Positions 36,122-43,416 of a stretch of 64,000 nt of DNA are shown in pieces. The notes beneath the pieces were generated by a model. It worked only from the letters and a program-made list of their open reading frames with translations, was not told the DNA's origin and did not search any database. The translations under genes and the position numbers were made by a program. This DNA comes from Streptomyces tanashiensis (lineage in GTDB: Bacteria > Actinomycetota > Actinomycetes > Streptomycetales > Streptomycetaceae), in the NCBI RefSeq assembly GCF_014648895.1, contig NZ_BMRZ01000001.1, positions 372,001 to 436,000 on the forward strand, read 5' to 3'. Every line of letters starts with the position of its first letter. Within the stretch, counting starts at the first letter, position 1.

Positions 36122-37471
36122 ATGTCTGATCTTCCCCGGAAGGCGGTCACCCGGACCGCGAAGTTGGCCGCGTTGCCGCTGGGCTTCGCGGGCCGGGCCA
36201 CCTGGGGCCTGGGCAAGCGGATCGGCGGCAGATCGGCGGAGCTCGTCGCCCGCGAGCTCCAGCAGCGCACGGCCGAGCAGCTGTTCAAGGTGCTCGGTGA
36301 GCTCAAGGGCGGGGCCATGAAGTTCGGGCAGGCACTGTCCGTCTTCGAGTCGGCGCTTCCGGAGGAGGTCGCCGGGCCGTACCGGGCGGCGCTGACGAAG
36401 CTTCAGGACGCGGCTCCGCCGATGCCGACGCGCACGGTGCACGCGGTCCTGGAGGAGGGGCTCGGTGCCGAATGGCGGGAGCTGTTCCTGGAGTTCGAGG
36501 ACAAGCCCGCGGCGGCGGCCTCGATCGGACAGGTGCACCGGGCCGTGTGGCACGACGGCCGCGAGGTCGCGGTGAAGGTGCAGTACCCGGGCGCCGGGGA
36601 GGCGTTGCTCTCGGACCTGACGCAGCTGAGCCGCTTCGCCCGGCTGCTCGGTCCGCTCGTCCCGGGCATGGACATCAAGCCGCTGATCGCCGAGATGCGG
36701 GACCGGGTCTCCGAGGAGCTGGACTACGCCCTGGAGGCGGAGGCCCAGCAAATCCACGCGGAGGAGTTCGCGGACGATCCCGACGTGGTGGTGCCCGCCG
36801 TGGTGCACCGGGCGGAGCAGATCCTCGTGACCGAGTGGATGGACGGGGTCCCGCTCGCGGAGGTGATCGCGGACGGCACCGAGGCCCAGCGGGACCGGGC
36901 GGGGCAGCTGCTCGCCCGCTTCCTCTTCTCGGGCCCCGCGCGCACGGGTCTGCTGCACGCCGATCCGCACCCGGGGAACTTCCGGCTGCTGCCCGGCGCC
37001 GACGAGGACGAGGGGCCGGAGGGCTGGCGGCTCGGTGTCCTCGACTTCGGCACCGTGGACCGGCTGCCGGGCGGGCTGCCGGAGACGATCGGCACCTGTC
37101 TGCGGATGGCCGTCACGGGCGAGGCCGAGACGGTGTACGAGCTGCTGTGCGCGGAGGGCTTCGTCAAGGAGTCCGTCGCGCTCGACCCGGACGCGGTCCT
37201 GGAGTACCTGCTGCCGATCATCGAGCCGGCCGAGGTAGAGGCCTTCGCCTTCAGCCGTGGCTGGATGCGCACCCAGGCGGCCCGGATCGCCGACCCGCGC
37301 TCCCCCGCCCACCAGCTGGGCAAGCGGTTGAACCTGCCCCCCTCGTACCTGCTGATACACCGGGTGACGCTGAGCACGATCGGGGTGCTGTGCCAGCTGA
37401 ACGCGACGGTACGGCTGCGGGACGAGCTCGCCGAGTGGCTGCCGGGCTTCGAGGAGCCGGATCCCGCCTAG
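36122..37471 (+). CDS. ABC1/UbiB-family atypical kinase
   Basis: A 449-residue UbiB-like protein kinase-like protein. Family motifs are present: KFGQ (in GGAMKFGQALS), the Ala-rich loop AAAASIGQVHRA, VAVKVQYPG with the conserved Lys, SEELDY (ExD), LLHADPHPGNF (catalytic loop) and LDFGTVDRL (metal Asp). In other organisms ABC1 proteins support isoprenoid-quinone metabolism. GGAGG is five bases before the ATG. Its stop overlaps the convergent methyltransferase stop in a shared CTAG. Confidence 0.9.
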   Translation: MSDLPRKAVTRTAKLAALPLGFAGRATWGLGKRIGGRSAELVARELQQRTAEQLFKVLGELKGGAMKFGQALSVFESALPEEVAGPYRAALTKLQDAAPPMPTRTVHAVLEEGLGAEWRELFLEFEDKPAAAASIGQVHRAVWHDGREVAVKVQYPGAGEALLSDLTQLSRFARLLGPLVPGMDIKPLIAEMRDRVSEELDYALEAEAQQIHAEEFADDPDVVVPAVVHRAEQILVTEWMDGVPLAEVIADGTEAQRDRAGQLLARFLFSGPARTGLLHADPHPGNFRLLPGADEDEGPEGWRLGVLDFGTVDRLPGGLPETIGTCLRMAVTGEAETVYELLCAEGFVKESVALDPDAVLEYLLPIIEPAEVEAFAFSRGWMRTQAARIADPRSPAHQLGKRLNLPPSYLLIHRVTLSTIGVLCQLNATVRLRDELAEWLPGFEEPDPA

Positions 37472-38136
37472 GCGGTGTGCGGCTTCCGCCAGACGAGGGT
37501 GTAGCGCCAGAAGAGGCGGCGGCGGATCCGGGCACCGGGCAGGATCCGCCGGGCGAGGAGCGCGATCTCGGCGAGGCTCTCCTCGGCGTCGCGGGTCGCG
37601 GCGGTCATCGCCACGGGCCGGGGCGCCGGGCGGCCCCGGTTCTTCAGCAGGCCGGTGGCGGCATTGAGGGGGACGGAGAGCAGGCCGAGGAGGTGGTCCG
37701 CCGGGGTGTCGGGGCGGGACAGGCCGAGGACCACCAGGGTGCCGCCGGGGGCGAGCCGCTCCCGGAAGCGCGTCAGCGCCTCGGCCGGCGGCAGATGGTG
37801 CAGGGTCGCGAGGCAGGTGACGGCGGTGTAGGCGCCGTCGTCCCCGGTGTCGGCGAGCGCTTCCTCGACGGCGAAGGCGACCGGGACGGTCGGGGCGGTC
37901 AGTTCGCGGGCGCGGGCGACGATCGCCGGGTCGGCGTCCACGGCCCGGACGGCCGTGGCGCGGGTGGCGAGAAGCCTGGCGAGGTCACCGCTGCCGCAGC
38001 CGACGTCCAGGGCGCGGTCGAGGCGGCGCGGCAGCCGTCTCAGGATCCACCGGTGGTAATGGGCGTTGTGATCCCAGGGGTGGGCGGCGTTGAACCGTTC
38101 GAGTGCGCGCAGGACGCGATCCGTGAGGGCTGCCAT
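37468..38136 (-). CDS. Class I SAM-dependent methyltransferase
   Basis: A 222-residue enzyme with the SAM-binding motif ALDVGCGSGDLARLL (about 42-56), VRAVDADP (motif II acid) and LATLHHLPP. Substrate unknown. The C-terminus is Arg-rich (IRRRLFWRYTLVWRKP) and may contact membranes or nucleic acid. It is convergent with the ABC1 gene and follows the small zinc-ribbon gene by 28 bases on the same strand, probably as one unit. Confidence 0.88.
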   Translation of the reverse strand: MAALTDRVLRALERFNAAHPWDHNAHYHRWILRRLPRRLDRALDVGCGSGDLARLLATRATAVRAVDADPAIVARARELTAPTVPVAFAVEEALADTGDDGAYTAVTCLATLHHLPPAEALTRFRERLAPGGTLVVLGLSRPDTPADHLLGLLSVPLNAATGLLKNRGRPAPRPVAMTAATRDAEESLAEIALLARRILPGARIRRRLFWRYTLVWRKPHTA

Positions 38137-38164
38137 CGCGACAGTCGATCACAGGAGGTGCGGC

Positions 38165-38347
38165 TCACCACCAGGAGGAGTCGAGACGTCCTTCGATGGC
38201 CCGGATGTTGGCGCGGGCGCACTCCTCGCAGAAGTACTCCCGCCGGCCGTTCTCGACGGAGCAGGTCCAGGTCACCGGGAGGGGGTCGGCGGTCCTGCCG
38301 CAGCGGGCGCAGGAGACGGGCTCCTGGGGGACGCGGGCTTCGTTCAC
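38165..38347 (-). CDS. Small zinc-ribbon protein
   Basis: A 60-residue protein with four Cys in two pairs, CARC and CEEC, plus an intervening Cys (TWTCSVENG). This fits a zinc ribbon. The GTG start at 38347 is placed by TATCGT exactly seven bases upstream (leaderless). Function unknown; it probably shares a message with the methyltransferase. Confidence 0.75.
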   Translation of the reverse strand: MNEARVPQEPVSCARCGRTADPLPVTWTCSVENGRREYFCEECARANIRAIEGRLDSSWW

Positions 38348-38354
38348 CCTGGTG

Positions 38355-38360
38355 ACGATA
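38355..38360 (-). promoter_or_regulatory. -10 element of the leaderless zinc-ribbon gene
   Basis: TATCGT with seven bases to the GTG start; no ribosome site. Confidence 0.5.
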
Positions 38361-38393
38361 ACCCGGCGCGGGGCCACGGCGCGGACAACGCAC

Positions 38394-38451
38394 CGCGGGG
38401 GCCGGTCCGTTCGGACCGGCCCCCGCGTGGCCCTGTCCGTCGGACAGGGCC
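38394..38451 (-). terminator. Tandem terminators of the wblC operon
   Basis: Two consecutive hairpins: a 16-bp stem (38394-38409 with 38412-38427) and an 11-bp stem (38429-38439 with 38441-38451), just past the stop at 38470. Confidence 0.85.
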
Positions 38452-38469
38452 GGGGCATCACGGCGATGC

Positions 38470-38793
38470 TCAGTGCATGACGGCCATGGCGAGCGCGCGG
38501 CGGGCGCGCAGCGAGACGCGCTCGGCGCGCCGCTGCATGCGCCGGGCGGCGACCAGGCGCAGGGCCTGGCGTTCCGCGTCGGCCTCGCGCAGCCGCTCGT
38601 GCATATGGGCACGGGCCAGGGCTTCTGGGATGAGTTGCATTTCACGGGTCCTGTTCTGACGCGCGGTGTACGCGGCGGCGGGGGAGAAGACTGGGGTCGC
38701 GGAGCCTGCGGGCTCACTGGCGGAAGAGGTCATCGGGGCCTGCTTCTGGGGATCGTGCGTGAGGGGACGGTCGATGGTTCCGGTGGCGCTCAT
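38470..38793 (-). CDS. Hypothetical protein coupled to wblC
   Basis: A 107-residue protein. The first ~55 residues look disordered; the rest is a strongly basic amphipathic helix (AHMHERLREADAERQALRL, then RRMQRRAERVSLRARRALA). No known domain. Its ATG overlaps the wblC stop (ATGA), so translation is coupled and it shares the antibiotic-responsive promoter. An alternative ATG at about 38733 would remove 20 residues. The basic helix could bind RNA or ribosomes, but that is a guess. Confidence 0.7.
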   Translation of the reverse strand: MSATGTIDRPLTHDPQKQAPMTSSASEPAGSATPVFSPAAAYTARQNRTREMQLIPEALARAHMHERLREADAERQALRLVAARRMQRRAERVSLRARRALAMAVMH

Positions 38794-39158
38794 GCCGCGA
38801 CCGGGTTCTTGCGCGGACGGCCACGGGGCCGCTTGCGGGCGACGACCACGCCCTGGACGAAGAGCTCGCCGCCCCAGACGCCCCAGGGCTCGCGGCGCTC
38901 CTGGGCGCCGGCCAGGCAGGCCGCCACGAGCGGGCAGGTCTTGCAGAGGGACTTCGCGTACTCGACGTCGGCCGGGGACTCCGCGAAGAAGACCTCGGGG
39001 TCGTAGGCGCGACACGGGACGGGGACGCCGAGGTTCTCGATGGCGTCGTCGAGCGCGGTGAGCGTGGTGAGGGGGGTCAAAGCGGGGTCCTCCGTGAGGC
39101 CGGGCAGGGGGAGCGAATCGGAAGGCGGTACGGACGGGGCGTGCGCTTCGAGTTGCAC
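38790..39158 (-). CDS. wblC: WhiB-family antibiotic-resistance regulator WblC (WhiB7)
   Basis: A 122-residue iron-sulfur protein that binds the housekeeping sigma factor and activates multidrug-resistance genes under translation stress. The Fe-S Cys residues are in PCRAYDPEVFF and SLCKTCPLVAACLAG (Cys-x2-Cys-x5-Cys). WGVWGGE is the family turn, and the C-terminal AT-hook RPRGRPRKN identifies the WhiB7/WblC subclass. The GTG at 39158 has GAGGAA eight bases upstream. The ~630-base leader carries an upstream ORF and an attenuator. Confidence 0.95.
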   Translation of the reverse strand: MQLEAHAPSVPPSDSLPLPGLTEDPALTPLTTLTALDDAIENLGVPVPCRAYDPEVFFAESPADVEYAKSLCKTCPLVAACLAGAQERREPWGVWGGELFVQGVVVARKRPRGRPRKNPVAA

Positions 39159-39270
39159 GGTGGTCTTTCCTCGTCTGGTCGTTCCGGCCTGTTGGCCGGG
39201 GTTTCGGCTGGTACCGGGTGTTCTGCCCGAGGCCCCTTCGCGCCGTCGTCCCCGTTCGGGGACAAACAGA

Positions 39271-39305
39271 AGGGCCGCGGATCCCGGGTGGGGTTCCGCG
39301 GCCCT
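39271..39305 (-). terminator. Transcription attenuator in the wblC leader
   Basis: An 11-bp stem (39271-39281 with 39295-39305) followed on the transcribed strand by the T-rich TCTGTTTGTC. It lies between the upstream ORF and wblC, 113 bases before the wblC start, so it can cut transcription before wblC. Confidence 0.75.
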
Positions 39306-39315
39306 GAAGGCGCCG

Positions 39316-39334
39316 GTCTGATCATGGATCAGAC
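39316..39334 (-). promoter_or_regulatory. Hairpin overlapping the upstream-ORF stop (possible anti-terminator partner)
   Basis: GTCTGATC-CAT-GATCAGAC is a perfect 8-bp stem whose 5' arm contains the last codon and stop of the upstream ORF. A ribosome at the stop codon would melt it, so it could convey translation status to the attenuator. Confidence 0.6.
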
Positions 39335-39676
39335 TGGATCACTCCAGGGTTCGAGCCCACGGAAGGCCCACATCATGTGGTGGTGCGTCGTCGTCTGCTG
39401 CTTGGTTCCGGCACCGGTCGCCGCAAAGTCATAGGCCTTGGCCTTGCCTGCTGCTCCTGCTTCCAGTGCCTTGGTCGGTCGCTCATTGCGCGGAGCCACG
39501 GCGGCCACACCGAGACCGGAAAGACCGGTGACGGGCAGGCCGGCGACGGGCAGACCGGTGCCAATGAGCGCCGAGGCGGAGAGGCCGAGCGAGCAGGCGG
39601 AGACGACCGAGCGATCGGTCATTTTGGCGGTGCTGACGAAGCTGGCGGTGCGGGTCTGAATGGTGTAGCTGATCAC
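39329..39676 (-). CDS. Upstream ORF in the wblC leader
   Basis: A 115-codon ORF with a GTG start and strong GGAGG ribosome site (spacing 8). The product is Thr/Ser/Ala-rich with no known domain and ends TTTHHHMMWAFRGLEPWSDPV (21 residues, given as the tail ending in DPV; key residues are three His, two Met and two Trp). The stop falls inside a hairpin and 24 bases before the attenuator, so it probably acts as a sensor of translation, as shown for whiB7/wblC leaders. Whether the peptide itself has a role is unknown. Confidence 0.7.
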   Translation of the reverse strand: MISYTIQTRTASFVSTAKMTDRSVVSACSLGLSASALIGTGLPVAGLPVTGLSGLGVAAVAPRNERPTKALEAGAAGKAKAYDFAATGAGTKQQTTTHHHMMWAFRGLEPWSDPV

Positions 39677-39794
39677 TGGAATCGCCTCCTCTCGGCGTCT
39701 CGGAGGGCTCGGGTGCGAGCCGGACCCTCATGTTTATTTGGACAAGTACAGCACGAAGACAGGGCTTCGAAGAAGCGCTGTTTCCGTGGTTAAG

Positions 39795-39833
39795 AACCTA
39801 TGGGGCTTGACGGGGCGGGCGCAAACTATTTTT
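39795..39833 (-). promoter_or_regulatory. WblC-type autoregulated promoter of the wblC leader
   Basis: TTGCGC (-35, 39824-39819) and TAGGTT (-10, 39800-39795) with an 18-base spacer. AAAAATAGT lies directly upstream of the -35 in otherwise GC-rich DNA. An AT-rich tract next to the -35 is the known signature for AT-hook binding by WhiB7/WblC. The start would be near 39788. Confidence 0.7.
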
Positions 39834-39847
39834 CCCACGAGTTTTCG

Positions 39848-42028
39848 TCAGACCTCGCTCGCGCCCGTCCCGCCCTCCTCACCTGCGCAGATGGCCAGGA
39901 CCTCGGCTCCGAAGCGGTCGAGCTTGCGGGCGCCGACGCCGGCGATCGAGGAGAGCTCCCCGTCGGTGGCGGGGACCCGCTCGGCGATCGCCATGAGCGT
40001 CTTGTCGGTGAACACGCAATACGCCGGCTGGCCGAGCTCCCTGGCCTGTTCCGACCGCCAGTCCCGGAGCCGCTCGTACAGGGCCTCGTCCATGTCCGAG
40101 GGACAGTCCTCGCAGCGCATCAGCTTCATCGCGCCGGCCTCGGTGAGGGTGGCGCCGCAGACCCGGCACAGGACGGGGCCGCGGGGCTTGCGCCGGACGG
40201 GGCCGCTCCCCCGCTCGACGGAGCCGGCGAAGCCCCCGGAGCCGGTGGAGCCGAGGGAGCCGGAGCCGGGGCGCAGGCCCTTGAGGAAGCGGCTGGGGCG
40301 CCGGCCGGCCCGGCCGCCCGGGGAGCGGGAGAGCGCCCAGGAGAGCATGAGGTGGACCCGGGCCCGGGTGACGCCCACGTACAGCAGGCGCCGCTCCTCC
40401 TCGACCTGCTCGTCGGTCTTGGCGTAGGTGATCGGCATCATGCCCTCGGTGAGGCCGACCAGGAAGACGGCGTCCCATTCGAGGCCCTTGGCGGCGTGCA
40501 GCGAGGCGAGGGTGACGCCCTGGACGGTCGGGGCGTGCTGGGCGGCGGCCCGCTCGTCGAGCTCGGCGACCAGGTCGGAGAGGGTGGCTCCGGGCTTGGC
40601 GCGGGCGAAGTCCTCGGCGAGCCGGACGAGGGCGGCGAGGGACTCCCAGCGGTCGCGGACGGCACCGGATCCCGCGGGCGCCTGGCTGGTCCAGCCCTTG
40701 GTGGAGAGGACGGCCCTGACCTGTGCGGGAAGGTCCTCGACGTCGTCGAGGAGCGAGTCGTTGCCCCCGGCGCGGGCGGCGCCGCGCAGGGCGATGCCCG
40801 CCTCCCGTACCTCCTGGCGCTCGAAGAAGCGCTCGGCGCCGCGGAGCTGGTAGGGCACTCCGGCGTCGGCGAGGGCCTGCTCGTAGACCTCGGACTGGGC
40901 GTTGATCCGGTAGAGGACGGCGATCTCGCCGGCCGGGACGCCGGATGCGATGAGGTCGCGGATGCGGCGGGCGGTGCCCTCGGCCTCGGCGGGCTCGTCG
41001 GCGTACTCCGTGTAGACCGGCTCGGGGCCGGGGTCGCGCTGGGAGATCAGCTCCAGGCGGTGCTCGGCGGCCCGGCCCCGGGCCTGGCTGAGCAGCCCGT
41101 TCGCCAGATGGACGACCTGGGGGGTGGAGCGGTAGTCGCGGACCAGTTTGACGACCGTGGCGCCCGGGTGCCGGGTGCGGAAGTTCAGCAGGTGGTCGGG
41201 GGTGGCGCCGGTGAAGGAGTAGATCGTCTGGCTGGCGTCGCCGACCACGCAGAGGTTGTCGCGGTCGCCGAGCCACAGGTCGAGCAGCCGCTGCTGGAGC
41301 GGGGAGACGTCCTGGTACTCGTCGACCACGAAGTGCTGGTACTGGCGGCGGATCTGGTCGGCGATGTCGTGCCGGTCCTGGAGGATGCCGACGGTGAGCA
41401 GCAGCACGTCCTCGAAGTCGATCACCGAGCGGTCGCGCTTCAGCTGCTCGTACATGGCATAGATCTGGCCGATCTCGGCCGGGTCGCGCGGGGCCTCTCT
41501 GACGGACTTGGCCACGGCGGCCGGGTAGTCGGCGGGGACGGTCTGGGTGACCTTGGCCCACTCGATCTCGCTGGTCACGTCCCTGAGCTCGTTCCGGTCG
41601 AGCCGGATCCGGCAGCGGGCCGCGGCCTCGGCGACCACCTGGATCTTCCGCTCCAGGAGCCGGGGCAGCTCGCCACCGACTGCTTTCGGCCAGAAGAACT
41701 GGAGCTGGCGGAGGGCCGCGGAGTGGAACGTCCGGGCCTGGACCCCGCCCGCGCCGAGCTGCCGGAGCCGGCCGCGCATCTCGCCCGCGGCCCGGTTGGT
41801 GAACGTGACGGCCAGCACACTGGAGGGCTGCAGGATGCCCGCCCGCACTCCGTACGCGATGCGGTGGGTGATGGCCCGCGTCTTGCCCGTGCCGGCTCCC
41901 GCGAGGACGCACACCGGCCCGTTCAGGGCAAGGGCGACCTCGCGCTGCTCCGGGTCGAGCCCGTCGAGCACCGCGTCGGCCGTCTCCGGGACCTGCGGGA
42001 AGAGAGTGGAGTGCGTTGCTGCTGTCAC
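39848..42028 (-). CDS. uvrD2: ATP-dependent DNA helicase UvrD2
   Basis: A 726-residue superfamily 1A helicase with Walker A GAGTGKTR (near 45), VVDEYQDVSP (motif II), GDASQTIYSFTGA (motif III), LHAAKGLEWDAVFLVG (motif V) and VGVTRAR (motif VI). Two C-terminal additions mark the UvrD2 type: a four-Cys zinc module (CRVCG, then CEDC; about 600-635) and an HRDC domain (about 645-720). GTG start at 42028; CAGCAT six bases upstream may be a -10. It lies just upstream of the wblC promoter on the same strand. Confidence 0.93.
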   Translation of the reverse strand: MTAATHSTLFPQVPETADAVLDGLDPEQREVALALNGPVCVLAGAGTGKTRAITHRIAYGVRAGILQPSSVLAVTFTNRAAGEMRGRLRQLGAGGVQARTFHSAALRQLQFFWPKAVGGELPRLLERKIQVVAEAAARCRIRLDRNELRDVTSEIEWAKVTQTVPADYPAAVAKSVREAPRDPAEIGQIYAMYEQLKRDRSVIDFEDVLLLTVGILQDRHDIADQIRRQYQHFVVDEYQDVSPLQQRLLDLWLGDRDNLCVVGDASQTIYSFTGATPDHLLNFRTRHPGATVVKLVRDYRSTPQVVHLANGLLSQARGRAAEHRLELISQRDPGPEPVYTEYADEPAEAEGTARRIRDLIASGVPAGEIAVLYRINAQSEVYEQALADAGVPYQLRGAERFFERQEVREAGIALRGAARAGGNDSLLDDVEDLPAQVRAVLSTKGWTSQAPAGSGAVRDRWESLAALVRLAEDFARAKPGATLSDLVAELDERAAAQHAPTVQGVTLASLHAAKGLEWDAVFLVGLTEGMMPITYAKTDEQVEEERRLLYVGVTRARVHLMLSWALSRSPGGRAGRRPSRFLKGLRPGSGSLGSTGSGGFAGSVERGSGPVRRKPRGPVLCRVCGATLTEAGAMKLMRCEDCPSDMDEALYERLRDWRSEQARELGQPAYCVFTDKTLMAIAERVPATDGELSSIAGVGARKLDRFGAEVLAICAGEEGGTGASEV

Positions 42029-42105
42029 CCCGCCATGCTGCCAGGTCGGCGGAGCCGGTGCGGCGGCTCGTCCACAGGGGCGAGACGCCGGTCATACGAA
42101 TTCCG

Positions 42106-42131
42106 GGAATGGGGCCGCCGGGACGTACGTT
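42106..42131 (+). promoter_or_regulatory. SigR-dependent promoter of the mycoredoxin gene
   Basis: GGAAT (42106-42110), 18 bases, GTT (42129-42131): a perfect SigR promoter. The start would be near 42138, leaving a 37-base leader with an AGGAG ribosome site. Confidence 0.92.
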
Positions 42132-42174
42132 CTTCTTCTCGGCACCCGTCCGCGAACAAGAGGAGCGCCTGGTC

Positions 42175-42432
42175 ATGCAGGGCACTGTGACGATGTACAG
42201 CACCACGTGGTGCGGCTACTGCCGTCGGCTGAAGAGCCAGATGGACCGCGAGGGCATCGCGTACACGGAGATCAACATCGAGCAGGACCCGGACTCGGCG
42301 GCGTTCGTCGAGAAGGCCAACGGCGGCAACCAGACGGTGCCGACCGTACAGGTAGTCCCCTCCAGCGGTGGCTCTGAGGTCGTGATGACGAACCCGAGCC
42401 TTGCCCAGGTGAAGCAGGCGCTGGGCGCCTGA
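42175..42432 (+). CDS. mrx1: Mycoredoxin (glutaredoxin-like) with element-encoded C-terminus
   Basis: An 85-residue mycothiol-dependent reductase of thioredoxin fold. The active site WCGYC gives Cys13-x2-Cys16; TVPTV is the cis-Pro region. Codons 1-54 are chromosomal; from about codon 55 the gene crosses attL of the inserted element and gets a new 3' end (QVVPSSGGSEVVM, then TNPSLAQVKQALGA). The native tail, LFPDGSTLTNPSLAQVKQKISV (22 residues; described by its ends LFPDG and KQKISV), survives at 45120-45200. TNPSLAQVKQ is common to both, so the replacement probably folds. A SigR promoter drives it. Confidence 0.92.
   Translation: MQGTVTMYSTTWCGYCRRLKSQMDREGIAYTEINIEQDPDSAAFVEKANGGNQTVPTVQVVPSSGGSEVVMTNPSLAQVKQALGA
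42331..42347 (+). other. attL-type junction of the integrative element
   Basis: CAGACGGTGCCGACCGT inside the mycoredoxin gene. It matches the right junction at 16 of 17 bases, with an identical 11-base core GTGCCGACCGT (42337-42347). Sequence left of the core is chromosomal and sequence right of it is element DNA. Confidence 0.85.
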
Positions 42433-42446
42433 CCCTCGCGACACGC

Positions 42447-42482
42447 AACCCCCGACCAGTCTGACGCTGATCGGGGGTTTTG
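42447..42482 (+). terminator. Element-encoded terminator for the chimeric mycoredoxin
   Basis: AACCCCCGA/TCGGGGGTT stem followed by TTTT, 15 bases after the stop. Confidence 0.85.
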
Positions 42483-42526
42483 TGCGCCAACAGAAGCTCT
42501 CAGCGCGTATTGCCAGAGCCGCAGGT

Positions 42527-43354
42527 TCAGAGCGTGAGCACAGGCCGCGTGGAGAAGTCCTCGCAAAGGTCTTCGCCGTCCGGGCCATACACGAACTCGA
42601 CCATGGATGGGTTGCGATTGGCGGTGGCCAGGGGCAGCCATGCAAGCATGTGACCGTAGCCGCCGCACACCGACTCGCCACCGTCTCCGCCGTGGACCGC
42701 AGTGGCTTCGCTCGTCAGCTCCGTACGGTAGGTGTCGTAGGCGATGCGTAGGCCGAAGGCGCTCAGTTGGTTCTGCGGGCCTGTGCGGTCCCCGTAGGGG
42801 ATGCGGTCGAGGGGGCAGTCGTTCCCCCACCGAAACAGGGTTTCTGCCCCAGCTCCACAAGCGTGCTCCCACTCGTCGGGGCTCGGCATCCGCAGGCCAC
42901 GAGCCGCAAGAACAGCCGGCATGTCAGCAGGCAACTCACTCAGGTTCTCGTCCTCCACAGCCATGAGCACAGTGGCCAAGGCGACGCTCCGGCGGGGGCT
43001 GAGCACCTGCGCGAGGTGGGCCCGCAGGTCAGGTCCGTAGCCGAAGCCCTGTTCCAGGCTCTCGGCGTAGTCGGCAGTCTGCTGCGGAGTCGGTTGCCAG
43101 CTGTCCAGGTCGAAGCCGAGGGACACCGACCCTCCGGGTATCAGAGCGAATTCCTGCTCGTTCCGCTCGATCCGTACGCGATGCAGCGGGGCACCAAGGT
43201 GCTCGGTGGTCTCGATGAGGGTCACCCGGCCGTCCACCAGGCCAGCGGCCTCCTCGGCGACGCGGCGTGCGGTAGGCAGTTCGAAGGACCGCCACTGGTC
43301 GAGAGTGAGATCAGCGAGAGGCATGGATCGCAGTGTTGCACGCAGGTCTGACAC
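42527..43354 (-). CDS. SUMF1/FGE-sulfatase-like cargo protein of the element
   Basis: A 275-residue protein. RMPSPDEWEHACGAGAETLFRWGN (24 residues; key phrase DEWEHACGAGAETLFRWGN) matches the formylglycine-generating-enzyme fold phrase, usually [LM]PTxxEWEYAARAG..FxWG. CGGYGHM is a second SUMF1-like segment. The N-terminal half is unrelated to known domains. The Cys pair that binds copper in true FGEs is not evident, so it may be a binding rather than catalytic protein. GTG start at 43354, with GGAGG 12 bases upstream. It is transcribed away from the integrase. Confidence 0.65.
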   Translation of the reverse strand: MSDLRATLRSMPLADLTLDQWRSFELPTARRVAEEAAGLVDGRVTLIETTEHLGAPLHRVRIERNEQEFALIPGGSVSLGFDLDSWQPTPQQTADYAESLEQGFGYGPDLRAHLAQVLSPRRSVALATVLMAVEDENLSELPADMPAVLAARGLRMPSPDEWEHACGAGAETLFRWGNDCPLDRIPYGDRTGPQNQLSAFGLRIAYDTYRTELTSEATAVHGGDGGESVCGGYGHMLAWLPLATANRNPSMVEFVYGPDGEDLCEDFSTRPVLTL

Positions 43355-43382
43355 GGCTCACGACCACCTCCGCCATGGCACA

Positions 43383-43407
43383 GAAGGCCCCCAGGTCGGG
43401 GGCCTTC
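43383..43407 (-). terminator. Terminator after the integrase gene
   Basis: A perfect 10-bp stem GAAGGCCCCC/GGGGGCCTTC with a 5-base loop, between the integrase stop and the cargo gene. Confidence 0.8.
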
Positions 43408-43416
43408 CTCGGTTGC

